Part shown: in pieces, positions 16,842 to 26,044 of the stretch | Layout of the letters: each line of letters opens with the position of its first letter | Numbering within the stretch: position 1 is the stretch's first letter | Source: Shewanella litorisediminis | GTDB lineage: Bacteria > Pseudomonadota > Gammaproteobacteria > Enterobacterales > Shewanellaceae | DNA length: 64,000 nucleotides | NCBI RefSeq assembly: GCF_016834455.1 | Contig: NZ_CP069213.1 | Coordinates: forward strand, 682,501 to 746,500 | Reading direction: 5' to 3' | Program-made: the position numbers and the translations under genes | The notes under the pieces: model-generated | Told to the model about the DNA's origin: nothing | The model's database searches: none | Seen by the model: the letters and a program-made list of their open reading frames with translations, nothing else

Positions 16842-17341
16842 ACATCGGTAATGCGCCGTCCCCTTGGGAGTTGGCGCTTATTTTTTTCGCCAAAATGACC
16901 ATACAGTTCTTCAGTCAGTCCATATCTTGCCCGCCTGTCTGAGTGCGGCATCCGGCGATCTTCAAAGTGCTGGTAGTGGCAATGGCACGCCTCAGCGTTA
17001 CAACCCTTCAGCGGAATTGCCGGGGCTTCACCTGAGAGAAATCTTTGTCCATCAATTGCCTGTCGGGCATCGCAGTCATTCTGGCCTGCAACCACACTGA
17101 CACAGTGAAATGGATGCAGTCCCTGTGGTCTTGTACCATTAATTCTGGCTTGATGCTCAACCTCTTCGAGTGACTCATACACGCCAAATTCTTTGGGGAT
17201 TTCCAGCTCATGGGGCACAACAGGATGCTTTTTGTGTCTGCAATGGCGGTGACGTTGATGCCAGTGATCCGATTGATACTTGCTGTAAAGAAACCAGCCA
17301 ACTGAAACTATCAGAGCCAGCAACAGCAAAAACAAGTCCAT
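16838..17341 (-). CDS. Membrane-anchored protein with Cys/His-rich C-terminus
   Basis: 167 residues from the ATG at 17341, picked because AAAGGAG lies 11 bases before it and translation then begins directly with one hydrophobic segment (MDLFLLLLALIVSVGWFLY). After the anchor comes a His/Arg/Lys-rich stretch (HWHQRHRHCRHKKH), a helical region, and a C-terminal domain with CNAEACHCHYQHFEDRR, where cysteines and histidines might bind a metal. I do not recognise a named function. Its stop codon overlaps the GST stop on the other strand. Confidence 0.65.
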   Translation of the reverse strand: MDLFLLLLALIVSVGWFLYSKYQSDHWHQRHRHCRHKKHPVVPHELEIPKEFGVYESLEEVEHQARINGTRPQGLHPFHCVSVVAGQNDCDARQAIDGQRFLSGEAPAIPLKGCNAEACHCHYQHFEDRRMPHSDRRARYGLTEELYGHFGEKNKRQLPRGRRITDV

Positions 17342-17526
17342 AATGCTCGCTCCTTTGCCGGTAAACAATTAAGTTTCAGTTTAGTTTAGTTTGAGATAAT
17401 CCGCGGTTTTGCTTCTGGCGCAAGTATCTAACATGCTGAACAGTATCGATAAATTTTATTGACTCAGCTAACAATTTGACGAGTTTAAGTTGTCAGCCGC
17501 GACCCCTTGGATTACCCTGTTTGAAG

Positions 17527-17541
17527 TGATAATAATTATCA
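17527..17541. promoter_or_regulatory. Fur box
   Basis: TGATAAT-A-ATTATCA is a perfect 7-1-7 palindrome, the core Fur recognition unit. It lies 39 bp before the ferric iron transporter start and implies repression by iron. Confidence 0.85.
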
Positions 17542-17580
17542 TTAGTTTGTTTTGGTTTAAGCAAATTCTGGGAGTTCGAG

Positions 17581-18588
17581 ATGAAATTGTCCAAAGGGGT
17601 ATTGTTCGCAGGCCTGGCCTGTTTGACCGGCTCTTCCATGGCGGCTGACAAGCTGACCGTCTATTCCTACCGGCAGGCGTTTTTGATCGAGCCCATACTG
17701 GCCGAATTCACCAAAGAAACCGGTATTCAAACCCAATTGGTGTTTGCCAAAGATGGTATTGCAGAGCGTCTGCAACGAGAGGGTCGTCTGTCTCCGGCGG
17801 ATTTGGTATTGACCTCTGAGTTCTCCAAACTGATGGAACTGGTTGATAAAGATTTGGTGGACAAGGTGCAAAGCCCTGTACTCGAGAGCAACATTCCAGC
17901 GCAGTTGCGCTCCGCCGACGGTGACTGGTATGCCCTGACGGTGCGCACCCGCAGCCTTTATTCTTCCAAAGAGAGACTGGGTAAGCTGGATATCGACTAC
18001 GAAGATCTGGCTGATCCCAAGTACAAGGGTAAAATCTGTACCCGCAGTGGTAAGCATCCGTACAACATTTCGCTGGTGGCCTCGATGATTGCCAATAAAG
18101 GCGAGGCCGAAACAAAAGTCTGGCTTGAAGGTTTGAAAGCCAACCTGGCACGTAAACCTCAGGGGAACGACAGGGCACAGGTCAAAGCCGTAAAGGAAGG
18201 CTTGTGTGACATTGCCATTGGCAACAGCTATTACTTTGGCGCCATGATGCAGGATCCGGAGCAGAAGAGCTGGGCCGATGCCGTGTACATCAATTTCCCC
18301 AATCAGTCTAACCGTGGCACCCATATCAACGTATCCGGCATGGCCATGCCCAAATATGCGCCAAATAAAGAAAAGGCTGTGAAGCTGATGGAGTTCTTGG
18401 CATCGGATAAGGCACAACATGCCTATGCGGAAGTCAACATGGAGTATCCGGTTAAAGTTGATGTGAAACCGTCGGACGTGGTGGCGTCATGGGGCGAGTT
18501 TAAGGCCGATACTCTGGCCATAGAAAAGCTTGCTGAATATCACGGTGCAGCCGTAAAACTGCTTGATGAAGTGAAATTCGACCTCTGA
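17581..18588 (+). CDS. Ferric iron ABC transporter, periplasmic binding protein
   Basis: 335 residues of the FbpA/FutA/IdiA family that bind Fe(III) in the periplasm and pass it to the ABC permease. A signal peptide ends after SMA (residue 21). The iron-ligand tyrosine dyad is Y217-Y218 in IGNSYYFGAM, and RTRSLYSSKE and TRSGKHPYN are conserved cleft segments. A perfect Fur box is 39 bp upstream. It heads a three-gene operon with permease and ATPase. A GC-rich hairpin without a T-run separates it from the permease, possibly giving more binding protein than membrane subunits. Confidence 0.93.
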   Translation: MKLSKGVLFAGLACLTGSSMAADKLTVYSYRQAFLIEPILAEFTKETGIQTQLVFAKDGIAERLQREGRLSPADLVLTSEFSKLMELVDKDLVDKVQSPVLESNIPAQLRSADGDWYALTVRTRSLYSSKERLGKLDIDYEDLADPKYKGKICTRSGKHPYNISLVASMIANKGEAETKVWLEGLKANLARKPQGNDRAQVKAVKEGLCDIAIGNSYYFGAMMQDPEQKSWADAVYINFPNQSNRGTHINVSGMAMPKYAPNKEKAVKLMEFLASDKAQHAYAEVNMEYPVKVDVKPSDVVASWGEFKADTLAIEKLAEYHGAAVKLLDEVKFDL

Positions 18589-18610
18589 CGATAGCATTCG
18601 CCTAAATCGC

Positions 18611-18633
18611 GCGGCGCCATCGGAGGGCGCCGC
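18611..18633 (+). repeat. Intercistronic hairpin
   Basis: GCGGCGCC, seven bases, GGCGCCGC: a perfect 8-bp GC stem between the binding-protein and permease genes, without a following T-run. It may protect the upstream mRNA from 3' decay or partly attenuate. Confidence 0.6.
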
Positions 18634-18647
18634 CACTGGAATACACT

Positions 18648-20276
18648 ATGGTAGTTGGATTGCCCAGGCGCTGGTCGTTTTTGGGTTTTTTTATTGCATT
18701 CTTGTTTTTAACGCCGCTGCTGGCGCTGCTGGCCACCGCCGCCCTGCCCGATGGTGAGGTGTTTGCACATCTGGCCGAGACAGTGCTGCCCACCTATATC
18801 CTCAATACCCTGCTGCTGATGCTCGGCGTCAGCCTGTTATCGGCATTGCTGGCGATTCCCGCTGCCTGGTTGGTGGCTCGCTGTCATATGCCGGGTAAGC
18901 GCTTTTTTCAATGGGCCTTGTTGCTGCCACTGGCGATGCCTGCCTATGTCGTGGCCTATGTTTACACGGATTTGCTGGACTACCCCGGGCCAATTCAGCG
19001 GGCCCTGAGGGCACTGCTTGGCGTTAACAGCGTCAACGATTACTGGTTTCCCGATATCCGCAGCCTCGGCGGCGCCACGCTGATTCTGGCCTTGGTGCTC
19101 TTCCCCTATATCTTTTTGCTGGCCCGAACGGCCTTTATGGAACAGTCACTGAGTTTGCTGCAGGCATCCCGACTGATGGGGGCCAGTGAGCGGGAAAGCT
19201 TTTGGCGCTTGGCGCTGCCCATGGCAAGACCCGCCATTGCCGCCGGTGTGGCGCTGGTTGCCATGGAAACCGCCGCCGACTTCGCCACCGTCAGTTATTT
19301 TGCTGTGCCTACTCTGACCACGGCCGTATACGACACCTGGCTTGGCTATGGCAGTTTAGCCTCGGCTTCCAAGCTATCGATGATCATTCTGGTGGCCGTA
19401 TTTTTACTTATCTGGCTTGAGCGATTTGCCAGGCGCCGACAGCAGCTGTTTCAGCGTCAGGCGCTCACGGGACAAATCCCCCGCCTGACACTGGGACGCT
19501 GGCGCTGGGTGGGCCTGGGTTATTGTACCTTGCTGCTGTTTGCCTCTTTTTTGCTGCCACTTGGCATCTTGCTGGGTTATGCGGTGCGCTACTTCGACCT
19601 GAGTTGGCAGGGCGAGTTTTGGCGTTACAGTTGGAACAGCTTTTCACTGTCGGCCATTGCGGCCGTGCTCTGTGTTGTGTTTGCGCTGGCGCTGCTCTTT
19701 ATCGCCCGAATAAGCCCAAGAGCGCAGGATGCCATGCCCGCGCGGCTCGCTTCAACGGGCTATGCCTTACCGGGTACAGTGCTGGCAATCGGTGTACTTG
19801 GCCCCCTGACCTGGCTCGATTTCGGCCTTAATGATTTTTGTACCTGGCTGGGGATTGATGGCCCCGGGTTACTGTTCACCGGCAGCACCCTCGCACTGAT
19901 TTTTGCCTTTTGCGTGCGTTTTATTGCCATTGCCATAGGTGGTATCGAAAACAGCTGGCGCAGGCTGTCTCCGTCGCTGGACATGGCGGCTTTGTCGATG
20001 GGCAAGGGGCCTGTGGCCTTGTTCTTCAGAGTGCATTTACCGCTGCTTCGCACCGGGATATTGGCCTCACTGCTGCTGGTCTTTATTGAGGCCATGAAAG
20101 AGTTGCCGGCTGCGCTGCTGTTAAGACCCATTGGGTTTGAAAACCTTGCGACCAAGGTGTTCGAGTATGTGTCGGATGAGCGGCTGGAGCAGGGCGCTCT
20201 GGGTGCCATCGTGATTGTGTTGGTGGGATTGGTACCGCTGGTGTTTTTAAACCGTTCCATCGAGAAGGAGAGCTGA
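18648..20276 (+). CDS. Ferric iron ABC transporter, permease
   Basis: 542 residues with about twelve transmembrane helices in two homologous halves, the FbpB/FutB-type fused permease. Each half carries an ABC-contact loop of the EAA type: EQSLSLLQASRLMGASERESFWRLALP in the first and SLDMAALSMGKGPVALFFRVHLP in the second (given here in part). It brings Fe(III) across the inner membrane with the ATPase that starts 1 base after its stop. The start ATG at 18648 lies 59 bp after the binding-protein gene. The operon is presumed Fur-regulated. Confidence 0.92.
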   Translation: MVVGLPRRWSFLGFFIAFLFLTPLLALLATAALPDGEVFAHLAETVLPTYILNTLLLMLGVSLLSALLAIPAAWLVARCHMPGKRFFQWALLLPLAMPAYVVAYVYTDLLDYPGPIQRALRALLGVNSVNDYWFPDIRSLGGATLILALVLFPYIFLLARTAFMEQSLSLLQASRLMGASERESFWRLALPMARPAIAAGVALVAMETAADFATVSYFAVPTLTTAVYDTWLGYGSLASASKLSMIILVAVFLLIWLERFARRRQQLFQRQALTGQIPRLTLGRWRWVGLGYCTLLLFASFLLPLGILLGYAVRYFDLSWQGEFWRYSWNSFSLSAIAAVLCVVFALALLFIARISPRAQDAMPARLASTGYALPGTVLAIGVLGPLTWLDFGLNDFCTWLGIDGPGLLFTGSTLALIFAFCVRFIAIAIGGIENSWRRLSPSLDMAALSMGKGPVALFFRVHLPLLRTGILASLLLVFIEAMKELPAALLLRPIGFENLATKVFEYVSDERLEQGALGAIVIVLVGLVPLVFLNRSIEKES

Positions 20277-20277
20277 T

Positions 20278-21303
20278 ATGTCGACCTTAAGCATTCAGGG
20301 ACTTCACAGCGATTATCGAGGTGAGCAGGTGCTGCGTGGACTCAACCTGACCCTGACTCAGGGCGAAATCACCGCGCTGCTTGGCCCCAGTGGCTGTGGT
20401 AAAACCACCTTGCTCAGAACCATTGCCGGGCTTCAGGACATTTCTGCCGGCAGCATTGCCATTAACGGGAAAACCGTCAGCGCTGATGGCTGCTTCGTTG
20501 CACCGGAAAAACGCAGCATCGGCATGATATTTCAGGACTATGCCCTGTTTCCTCATCTCACCGTTGCCGACAATATCCTGTTTGGTGTTCGTCAGTTGGA
20601 TAAGCAAAGCCGCAATGCCAGGCTTGAGGAAATGCTGAGTCTGGTCAAACTGGAAGGCCTGGGAAAACGCTATCCCCACGAGTTGTCGGGTGGCCAGCAG
20701 CAACGGGTGTCTATCGCCAGAGCCTTGGCCTATGAGCCGGATCTTCTGCTTCTGGATGAACCTTTTTCCAATATCGATGCCCAGGTGCGCCGGGCTTTGA
20801 TGCTGGAAATTCGTGCCATTCTCAAGGCTCGCAATGTCAGCGCGGTGTTTGTGACCCACAGCAAGGACGAGGCCTTTGCCTTTGCCGATACCCTGGCGCT
20901 GTTTGAAGAGGGCCGCATAGTGCAGCACGGCATTCCGGAAACCTTGTATCAAAGTCCCAATACGCCCTATGTGGCCGACTTTCTCGGCGCCAGCAATTAT
21001 CTGGATGTGAAGCTTGAAGGCGGGCAACTCATCAGCACCCTGGGGGCTTTCCCTTTGCCACACGACTTTAAGGCTGCGTCAGACGCTGGACGTTGGCTGC
21101 TGCGCCCAGAGCAGTTGTTGATTGAAGCCAGGGACGATGGTGCCGGGGAAATTCTTGAGCGCCGCTTTCTCGGAAACGGTTGCCATTATCTGGTACGCCT
21201 TGGAGAGCAGGTGCTGGATATTCACAGCCACCTGGGACACCTCGCCTGTGGCAGTCGTGTCAGCTTGTCAGCTACGGCCGATACACCGGTTATCTTTGCT
21301 TAA
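20278..21303 (+). CDS. Ferric iron ABC transporter, ATP-binding protein
   Basis: 341 residues. Walker A GPSGCGKTT is at 36-44, Q-loop MIFQDYALFPHL near 83, signature LSGGQQQRVSIARAL from residue 136, and Walker B LLLLDEPFSNID follows. A C-terminal TOBE-like domain (about 240-341) is typical of FbpC/FutC. It energises the permease encoded directly upstream; the start codon is one base after the permease stop, implying translational coupling. The downstream ggt gene follows after 53 bp and could be part of the same transcript. Confidence 0.93.
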   Translation: MSTLSIQGLHSDYRGEQVLRGLNLTLTQGEITALLGPSGCGKTTLLRTIAGLQDISAGSIAINGKTVSADGCFVAPEKRSIGMIFQDYALFPHLTVADNILFGVRQLDKQSRNARLEEMLSLVKLEGLGKRYPHELSGGQQQRVSIARALAYEPDLLLLDEPFSNIDAQVRRALMLEIRAILKARNVSAVFVTHSKDEAFAFADTLALFEEGRIVQHGIPETLYQSPNTPYVADFLGASNYLDVKLEGGQLISTLGAFPLPHDFKAASDAGRWLLRPEQLLIEARDDGAGEILERRFLGNGCHYLVRLGEQVLDIHSHLGHLACGSRVSLSATADTPVIFA

Positions 21304-21370
21304 ACAGGTGATTATTGAGGTAAACCTGTGTAGTTTGTGTTCTGGGAGGACTCAGCATGAACAGGTTTAC
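21304..21370 (+). promoter_or_regulatory. Nested inverted repeats around the ggt start: possible leader switch
   Basis: Arm 2 (GTAAACCTGT, 21320-21329) is an exact complement of arm 3 (ACAGGTTTAC, 21361-21370). That 10-bp stem would enclose the ribosome binding site (GGGAGG, 21344-21349) and the ATG in its loop. Arm 1 (ACAGGT, 21304-21309) can pair with part of arm 2 instead. The two pairings exclude each other. Confidence 0.4.
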
Positions 21371-23063
21371 AATCACCATTTTTGCCCTGGCCGTTATCGG
21401 ACTGGGCCGCAGCGAAGGAGTGTTGGCCATGGACAGGATCACAGGTAAGGCGTTTGCCAGTCGTTCGGAGGTCTATGCCACCCAGGGGATGGCGGCGACC
21501 AGCCAGCCGCTGGCCACTCAAGTCGCCCTGGATGTATTGAAAGCCGGAGGCAGCGCAGTGGACGCGGCCATTGCCGCCAACGCCATGCTCGGGCTGGTAG
21601 AGCCCACAGGCTCTGGCGTGGGTGGTGATCTTTTTGCCATTGTCTGGAGCGCCAGGGACAAGCGCCTTTATGGCTTAAACGCCTCGGGCCGCAGCCCCAA
21701 GTCACTCACGCTGGAGATGCTTAAGGCACAGGGGCTTGAGTTTTTGCCACCCTTTGGCCCGCTGCCGGTATCTGTGCCGGGCGCCGTGGATGGCTGGTTC
21801 GAGCTGCATGACCGCTTCGGCAAACTGCCGATGTCGCAAATTCTAAATCCGTCCATCGAATACGCCCGTAAGGGCTTCCCCGTTTCCGAACTTATCGCGT
21901 TTTATCTGGAAGGCAGCGCCAGACGCCTCGCCAAGTACCCGGGTTTCAGCGAGACCTATATGCCCAATGGCAAAATGCCCGCCAGGGGCGAGATCATGAA
22001 AAATCCGGCTTTGGCCAATACCTACGAGCAAATTGCCAAAGGTGGCCGGGATGCCTTCTATAAGGGTGATATTGCCCGCAGTATCGACAGTTACATGAAG
22101 GCCAATGGCGGCTACTTAAGTTATGAGGATCTCGCGAGCCACACCAGCGAATGGATAGAGCCGGTGTCAGTCAACTACCGTGGCTATGATGTGTGGGAAC
22201 TGCCGCCGAATGGTCAGGGTATCGCAGCGCTGCAAATTCTAAAAACCCTCGAACCTTTTGATTTAAAAGCCATGGGGCACGACAGTGTCGACTACGTGCA
22301 CCATTTTGTTGAAGCGAAAAAGCTCGCCTTCGCTGACAGGGCGCGTTTTTACGCCGACATGGCCTTTGCCGACGTGCCAGTGAGTGAGCTTATCTCAGAG
22401 CGCTATAATCGCGAGCGCGCAAAGCTCATTGGTCCAAGAGCCGCCAAGTCGGTGGAGCCGGGTAACCCCAATCTGCAGCAGGGCGATACCGTGTATCTCA
22501 CCACCGCAGACAGCGAAGGTAACATGGTGTCGCTGATCCAAAGCAATTTCCGCGGTATGGGGTCGGGAATGACACCGCCGGACTTGGGCTTTGTGCTGCA
22601 GGATAGGGGGCAGCTGTTTGATTTAACCCCCGGACGCCCCAATTCCTATGCGCCTGGCAAGCGGCCCTTCCACACCATTATCCCTGCGTTTGTGACCAAA
22701 GACGGTAAACCCTGGCTCAGTTTTGGGGTGATGGGCGGTGCCACCCAGCCGCAGATGCATGCGCAAATCATGATAAACCTGATTGATTTTGGGATGAATC
22801 TGCAAGAAGCGGGCGATGCGCCGCGTATTCTGCACTCTGGGTCGAGCGAGCCAACCGGCGAGGTGATGACGGATGGCGGTTATGTGAGCCTGGAGTCAGG
22901 ATTCTCCATGGAAACCCGTCGTGAGCTGGTGAAAAAGGGCCATGTTCTGCGGGATGCCCTGGGGGAGTTTGGCGGATATCAGGCCATTGGCATCAATGTG
23001 GAAACAGGCGTATATCGCGGAGCCTCCGAGAGCCGAAAAGATGGCCAGGCTGCAGGCTATTAG
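21357..23063 (+). CDS. ggt: Gamma-glutamyltransferase (Ntn hydrolase)
   Basis: 568 residues. Ggt cleaves the gamma-glutamyl bond of glutathione in the periplasm and is made as a precursor that self-cleaves before a threonine. A hydrophobic N-terminal signal (MNRFTITIFALAVIGLG) is present. The predicted new N-terminus is T378 in GDTVYLTTADSEGN, which aligns with the catalytic threonine of E. coli Ggt, and the substrate-binding GMGSGM follows. The segment GSGVGGDLFAI of the family is intact. The sequence is closer to the YwrD-like branch than to classical Ggt, so the true acceptor is uncertain. GGGAGGA precedes the ATG and lies inside a predicted hairpin. Confidence 0.88.
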   Translation: MNRFTITIFALAVIGLGRSEGVLAMDRITGKAFASRSEVYATQGMAATSQPLATQVALDVLKAGGSAVDAAIAANAMLGLVEPTGSGVGGDLFAIVWSARDKRLYGLNASGRSPKSLTLEMLKAQGLEFLPPFGPLPVSVPGAVDGWFELHDRFGKLPMSQILNPSIEYARKGFPVSELIAFYLEGSARRLAKYPGFSETYMPNGKMPARGEIMKNPALANTYEQIAKGGRDAFYKGDIARSIDSYMKANGGYLSYEDLASHTSEWIEPVSVNYRGYDVWELPPNGQGIAALQILKTLEPFDLKAMGHDSVDYVHHFVEAKKLAFADRARFYADMAFADVPVSELISERYNRERAKLIGPRAAKSVEPGNPNLQQGDTVYLTTADSEGNMVSLIQSNFRGMGSGMTPPDLGFVLQDRGQLFDLTPGRPNSYAPGKRPFHTIIPAFVTKDGKPWLSFGVMGGATQPQMHAQIMINLIDFGMNLQEAGDAPRILHSGSSEPTGEVMTDGGYVSLESGFSMETRRELVKKGHVLRDALGEFGGYQAIGINVETGVYRGASESRKDGQAAGY

Positions 23064-23170
23064 CGCCAATAACAACCAATCTCGTGTAATGTGCGTCGGT
23101 CGGTGATAATTTTTCCTAAAGAACGGGATAATATGACCGACAATGACATACTCAGTAAGGTCTTAATTAT

Positions 23171-24106
23171 ATGGATAATCAGGTTATGCCACGTGAACAG
23201 TTGGGCGTATGCGCCGAAGGCAATCTTCACGCAGTCTATCTGATGTTTAACGCCAATGAAGGTGTTGAACAGTCGCTGCGTGCGAGCCTGGCCAGTGTTG
23301 CCCAGTACCTTTATGACCTCACGGACCAATACGCCGACAGCGCCTTTAATGGTTTTGTGGCTGTGGGTGCCAACTATTGGGACAGCCTGTTTGGTCAGGA
23401 GCGCCCTGCAAAGCTGAAGCCTTTTCCGGCGATGCACGAAGGCAACCGGGAGGCGCCGGCGCTGGAGTACGATTTATTTGTGCATCTGCGTTGTGATCGC
23501 CTGGACATTCTGCATCTGGTGGCCAATGAGGTAAATCAGATGCTCGACGAGCTGGTGGAGCTGGTGGATGAAGAACGTGGTTTCCGCTTTATGGATAACC
23601 GTGATCTGACCGGATTTGTGGACGGCACTGAAAATCCGCGTGGTCGACACCGTCAGGAGGTTGCGCTGGTGGGGGATGAAGATCCTGCGTTCCGGGGCGG
23701 GGCCTATGTGCACGTGCAAAAGTTTGCCCACAACCTATCGAAGTGGCACCGCTTGCCGGTGAAAAAGCAGGAAGACATCATCGGCCGTACCAAGGTGGAC
23801 AATATCGAATATGAGTCTGCCGATAAGCCGCTGACCAGCCACATCAAACGGGTCAACCTGAAAGATGAGCAGGGCAACTCGATGGAGATTTTGCGCCAGA
23901 GTATGCCCTATGGTTCGGTGAAAGAGCAGGGGCTGATGTTTATCTCTGTCTGTCGCACCCCGTCGCATTTTGAAAAGATGCTCCACTCTATGGTTCACGG
24001 CGATGGCGAAGGGAATCACGACCACCTGATGCATTTCACCCGTGCGTTGACTGGCTCGTCGTTTTTTGCGCCGTCATTGGATTATCTAATCCAGGGGCAG
24101 GATTGA
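23171..24106 (+). CDS. Dyp-type heme peroxidase
   Basis: 311 residues, the size of class P/B dye-decolorising peroxidases such as Shewanella TyrA and E. coli YfeX. The GXXDG motif is GFVDG at 148-152 with the distal aspartate D151, and the following ENPRGR stretch is conserved. No signal peptide is visible, so it is cytoplasmic. Physiological substrate unknown; porphyrinogen or peroxide detoxification is the family proposal. It is single, with its own terminator, 107 bp after ggt. An upstream in-frame extension has no ribosome binding site; the ATG at 23171 was kept. Confidence 0.9.
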   Translation: MDNQVMPREQLGVCAEGNLHAVYLMFNANEGVEQSLRASLASVAQYLYDLTDQYADSAFNGFVAVGANYWDSLFGQERPAKLKPFPAMHEGNREAPALEYDLFVHLRCDRLDILHLVANEVNQMLDELVELVDEERGFRFMDNRDLTGFVDGTENPRGRHRQEVALVGDEDPAFRGGAYVHVQKFAHNLSKWHRLPVKKQEDIIGRTKVDNIEYESADKPLTSHIKRVNLKDEQGNSMEILRQSMPYGSVKEQGLMFISVCRTPSHFEKMLHSMVHGDGEGNHDHLMHFTRALTGSSFFAPSLDYLIQGQD

Positions 24107-24133
24107 AAAAAGCGCCCCTCGGGGCGCTTTTTT
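24106..24133. terminator. Terminator of the Dyp peroxidase gene, shared with argR
   Basis: AAAAAGCGCCCC-TC-GGGGCGCTTTTT directly after the stop codon; A and T runs on both sides suit both converging genes. Confidence 0.9.
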
Positions 24134-24169
24134 AGTTTGAATTATGTGCTTGTCCCAATGTGTGTTAGG

Positions 24170-24634
24170 TTACTCGCTGTAATTAAACAGGGACTTAACC
24201 GTTTCCAGCGTGTCTTCGATGGTCTTGATGCTGGAAGGGCAGATAAAGATGGTATCGTCGCCGGCGATGGTGCCAAGGATCCCTTCGGGTTTACCGATGG
24301 AGTCCAGCAGGCGGGCTATTAACTGGGCGGCCCCCGGGCTGGTACGTACTACAATCATGGCCTGGTTATGGTCCACATCCAGCACCAGATTCTTCAGCGG
24401 GCTGCCAGCAGTGGGTACGCCGAGTTCGGCAGGCAGACAGTACACCATCTCCTGTTTGGCATTTCGGGTACGCACCGCGCCAAACTTGCTCAGCATGCGG
24501 GAGACTTTGGACTGGTTGATATTGCTGAAGCCTTCGGCCTGCAGCGCATTAACTATCTCGCTCTGGGAACCGAAACGCTCTTCCTTTAACAGCGCTTTGA
24601 AGGTTTTTACGAGGTCATCCTGATTTTTTTGCAT
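24170..24634 (-). CDS. argR: Arginine repressor
   Basis: 154 residues, near the usual 156. ArgR is a hexameric repressor and activator that binds ARG boxes when arginine is bound. The N-terminal winged helix ([16 protein letters not shown], then [20 protein letters not shown] with the recognition helix) and the C-terminal arginine-binding domain ([23 protein letters not shown] with the two aspartates) are intact. It is divergent from mdh, the arrangement common in Shewanella and related genera. An ARG-box-like sequence in the shared region suggests autoregulation. Confidence 0.96.
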   Translation of the reverse strand: MQKNQDDLVKTFKALLKEERFGSQSEIVNALQAEGFSNINQSKVSRMLSKFGAVRTRNAKQEMVYCLPAELGVPTAGSPLKNLVLDVDHNQAMIVVRTSPGAAQLIARLLDSIGKPEGILGTIAGDDTIFICPSSIKTIEDTLETVKSLFNYSE

Positions 24635-24714
24635 AGTGGGCTGCTTTGTTGTTATTCAAAAATCTAGCGCATTTTGCATATTTTAAAGCCAAAAGTCAAC
24701 AAATCCCCGCTTGT

Positions 24715-24732
24715 TGTGAATAAAAATGCATG
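24715..24732. promoter_or_regulatory. ARG box-like site
   Basis: TGTGAATAAAAATGCATG matches TNTGAATWWWWATTCANW except at two positions. It is 81 bp upstream of argR, between argR and mdh. Confidence 0.5.
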
Positions 24733-24920
24733 TCACGGCGGCCGTCCGGACGGCTGGTCAAACACCTGTTTCAATTTGCTGACAATCACAGTGGAAAATG
24801 CCGTCAAACCTTGGCCGCAGCCGACTAAGGGATAATTGAAATTTGTGTGACGATGCTTTAATGTGGCGCCATCATTTGAGGATCCACCTCACAAATTCCG
24901 AGATATAACGGAGAATACCT

Positions 24921-25856
24921 ATGAAAGTTGCTGTTCTTGGTGCCGCCGGTGGTATCGGCCAAGCCCTCGCCCTACTCCTGAAAACCCAACTGCCTGCTGG
25001 TTCTAAACTGTCTCTGTATGACATTGCCCCTGTAACACCAGGTGTTGCGGTGGATCTGAGCCACATCCCAACTGCCGTTGAGGTGAAAGGTTTCTCCGGT
25101 GAAGACCCAACGCCTGCGCTGGAAGGTGCCGATGTGGTGCTGATTTCCGCTGGCGTGGCCCGTAAGCCAGGTATGGATCGCTCTGATCTGTTCAACATCA
25201 ACGCAGGTATCGTTCGTAACCTGATTGAAAAAGTGGCAGTGACCTGTCCAAAAGCTTTGGTTGGTATCATCACCAACCCGGTAAACACCACTGTGGCCAT
25301 TGCCGCTGAAGTGCTGAAGAAAGCCGGTGTTTACGACAAGAACCGTCTGTTCGGTGTAACCACTCTGGACGTTATCCGCGCCGAGACCTTCGTTGCCGAA
25401 GCCAAGGGCGTTGACGTAAGCAGCGTGAAAGTAAATGTGATTGGTGGCCACAGCGGCGTGACCATTCTGCCTCTGCTGTCGCAAATCGAAGGCGTAAGCT
25501 TCTCTGATGAAGAAGTTGCTGCCCTGACCAAGCGTATCCAGAACGCCGGTACCGAAGTGGTTGAAGCCAAGGCCGGTGGCGGCAGTGCGACCCTGTCTAT
25601 GGGGCAGGCAGCTTTCCGCTTTGGTATGTCTCTTATCCGTGGTCTGCAAGGCGAAGCCAACGTGGTTGAATGTGCCTATGTTGACGGCGGCAGCGAACAT
25701 GCAGTGTTCTTCGCTCAGCCAGTGCTGCTGGGTAAAAACGGCGTAGAAAAAGTACTGCCTTACGGCGAAGTGAGCGCGTTCGAAGCCAACGCCCGCGATG
25801 CCATGCTGGATACCCTCAAGGGCGATATCCAGCTGGGTGTGGACTTTGTAAAGTAA
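24921..25856 (+). CDS. mdh: Malate dehydrogenase (NAD+)
   Basis: 311 residues, one fewer than E. coli Mdh. Interconverts malate and oxaloacetate in the TCA cycle. The dinucleotide fold opens with [14 protein letters not shown] at residues 3-16, the signature [15 protein letters not shown] is present, and the catalytic histidine lies in VIGGHSGVT. An ACGGAG ribosome binding site precedes the ATG. It is divergent from argR with 286 bp between them and ends at a strong terminator. Confidence 0.98.
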   Translation: MKVAVLGAAGGIGQALALLLKTQLPAGSKLSLYDIAPVTPGVAVDLSHIPTAVEVKGFSGEDPTPALEGADVVLISAGVARKPGMDRSDLFNINAGIVRNLIEKVAVTCPKALVGIITNPVNTTVAIAAEVLKKAGVYDKNRLFGVTTLDVIRAETFVAEAKGVDVSSVKVNVIGGHSGVTILPLLSQIEGVSFSDEEVAALTKRIQNAGTEVVEAKAGGGSATLSMGQAAFRFGMSLIRGLQGEANVVECAYVDGGSEHAVFFAQPVLLGKNGVEKVLPYGEVSAFEANARDAMLDTLKGDIQLGVDFVK

Positions 25857-25871
25857 GCATTCCGCAATCAC

Positions 25872-25902
25872 AAAAAAACGGAGCCTGGTGCTCCGTTTTT
25901 TT
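25872..25902 (+). terminator. Terminator of mdh
   Basis: ACGGAGC, five bases, GCTCCGT flanked by seven A and seven T residues, 15 bp after the stop. Confidence 0.9.
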
Positions 25903-26044
25903 ATGCCTTAAATCTGTCCTTGATCTGTGACATGGATTTGCCATTAACCCTTGCATTTATGTGGAAAATTATTGATTTTGTTGTCAAACTGTTATCCTCT
26001 TAGTGGTTCTTTTTAATACTGTTGCACCTTTACAGGAGTTTCCC

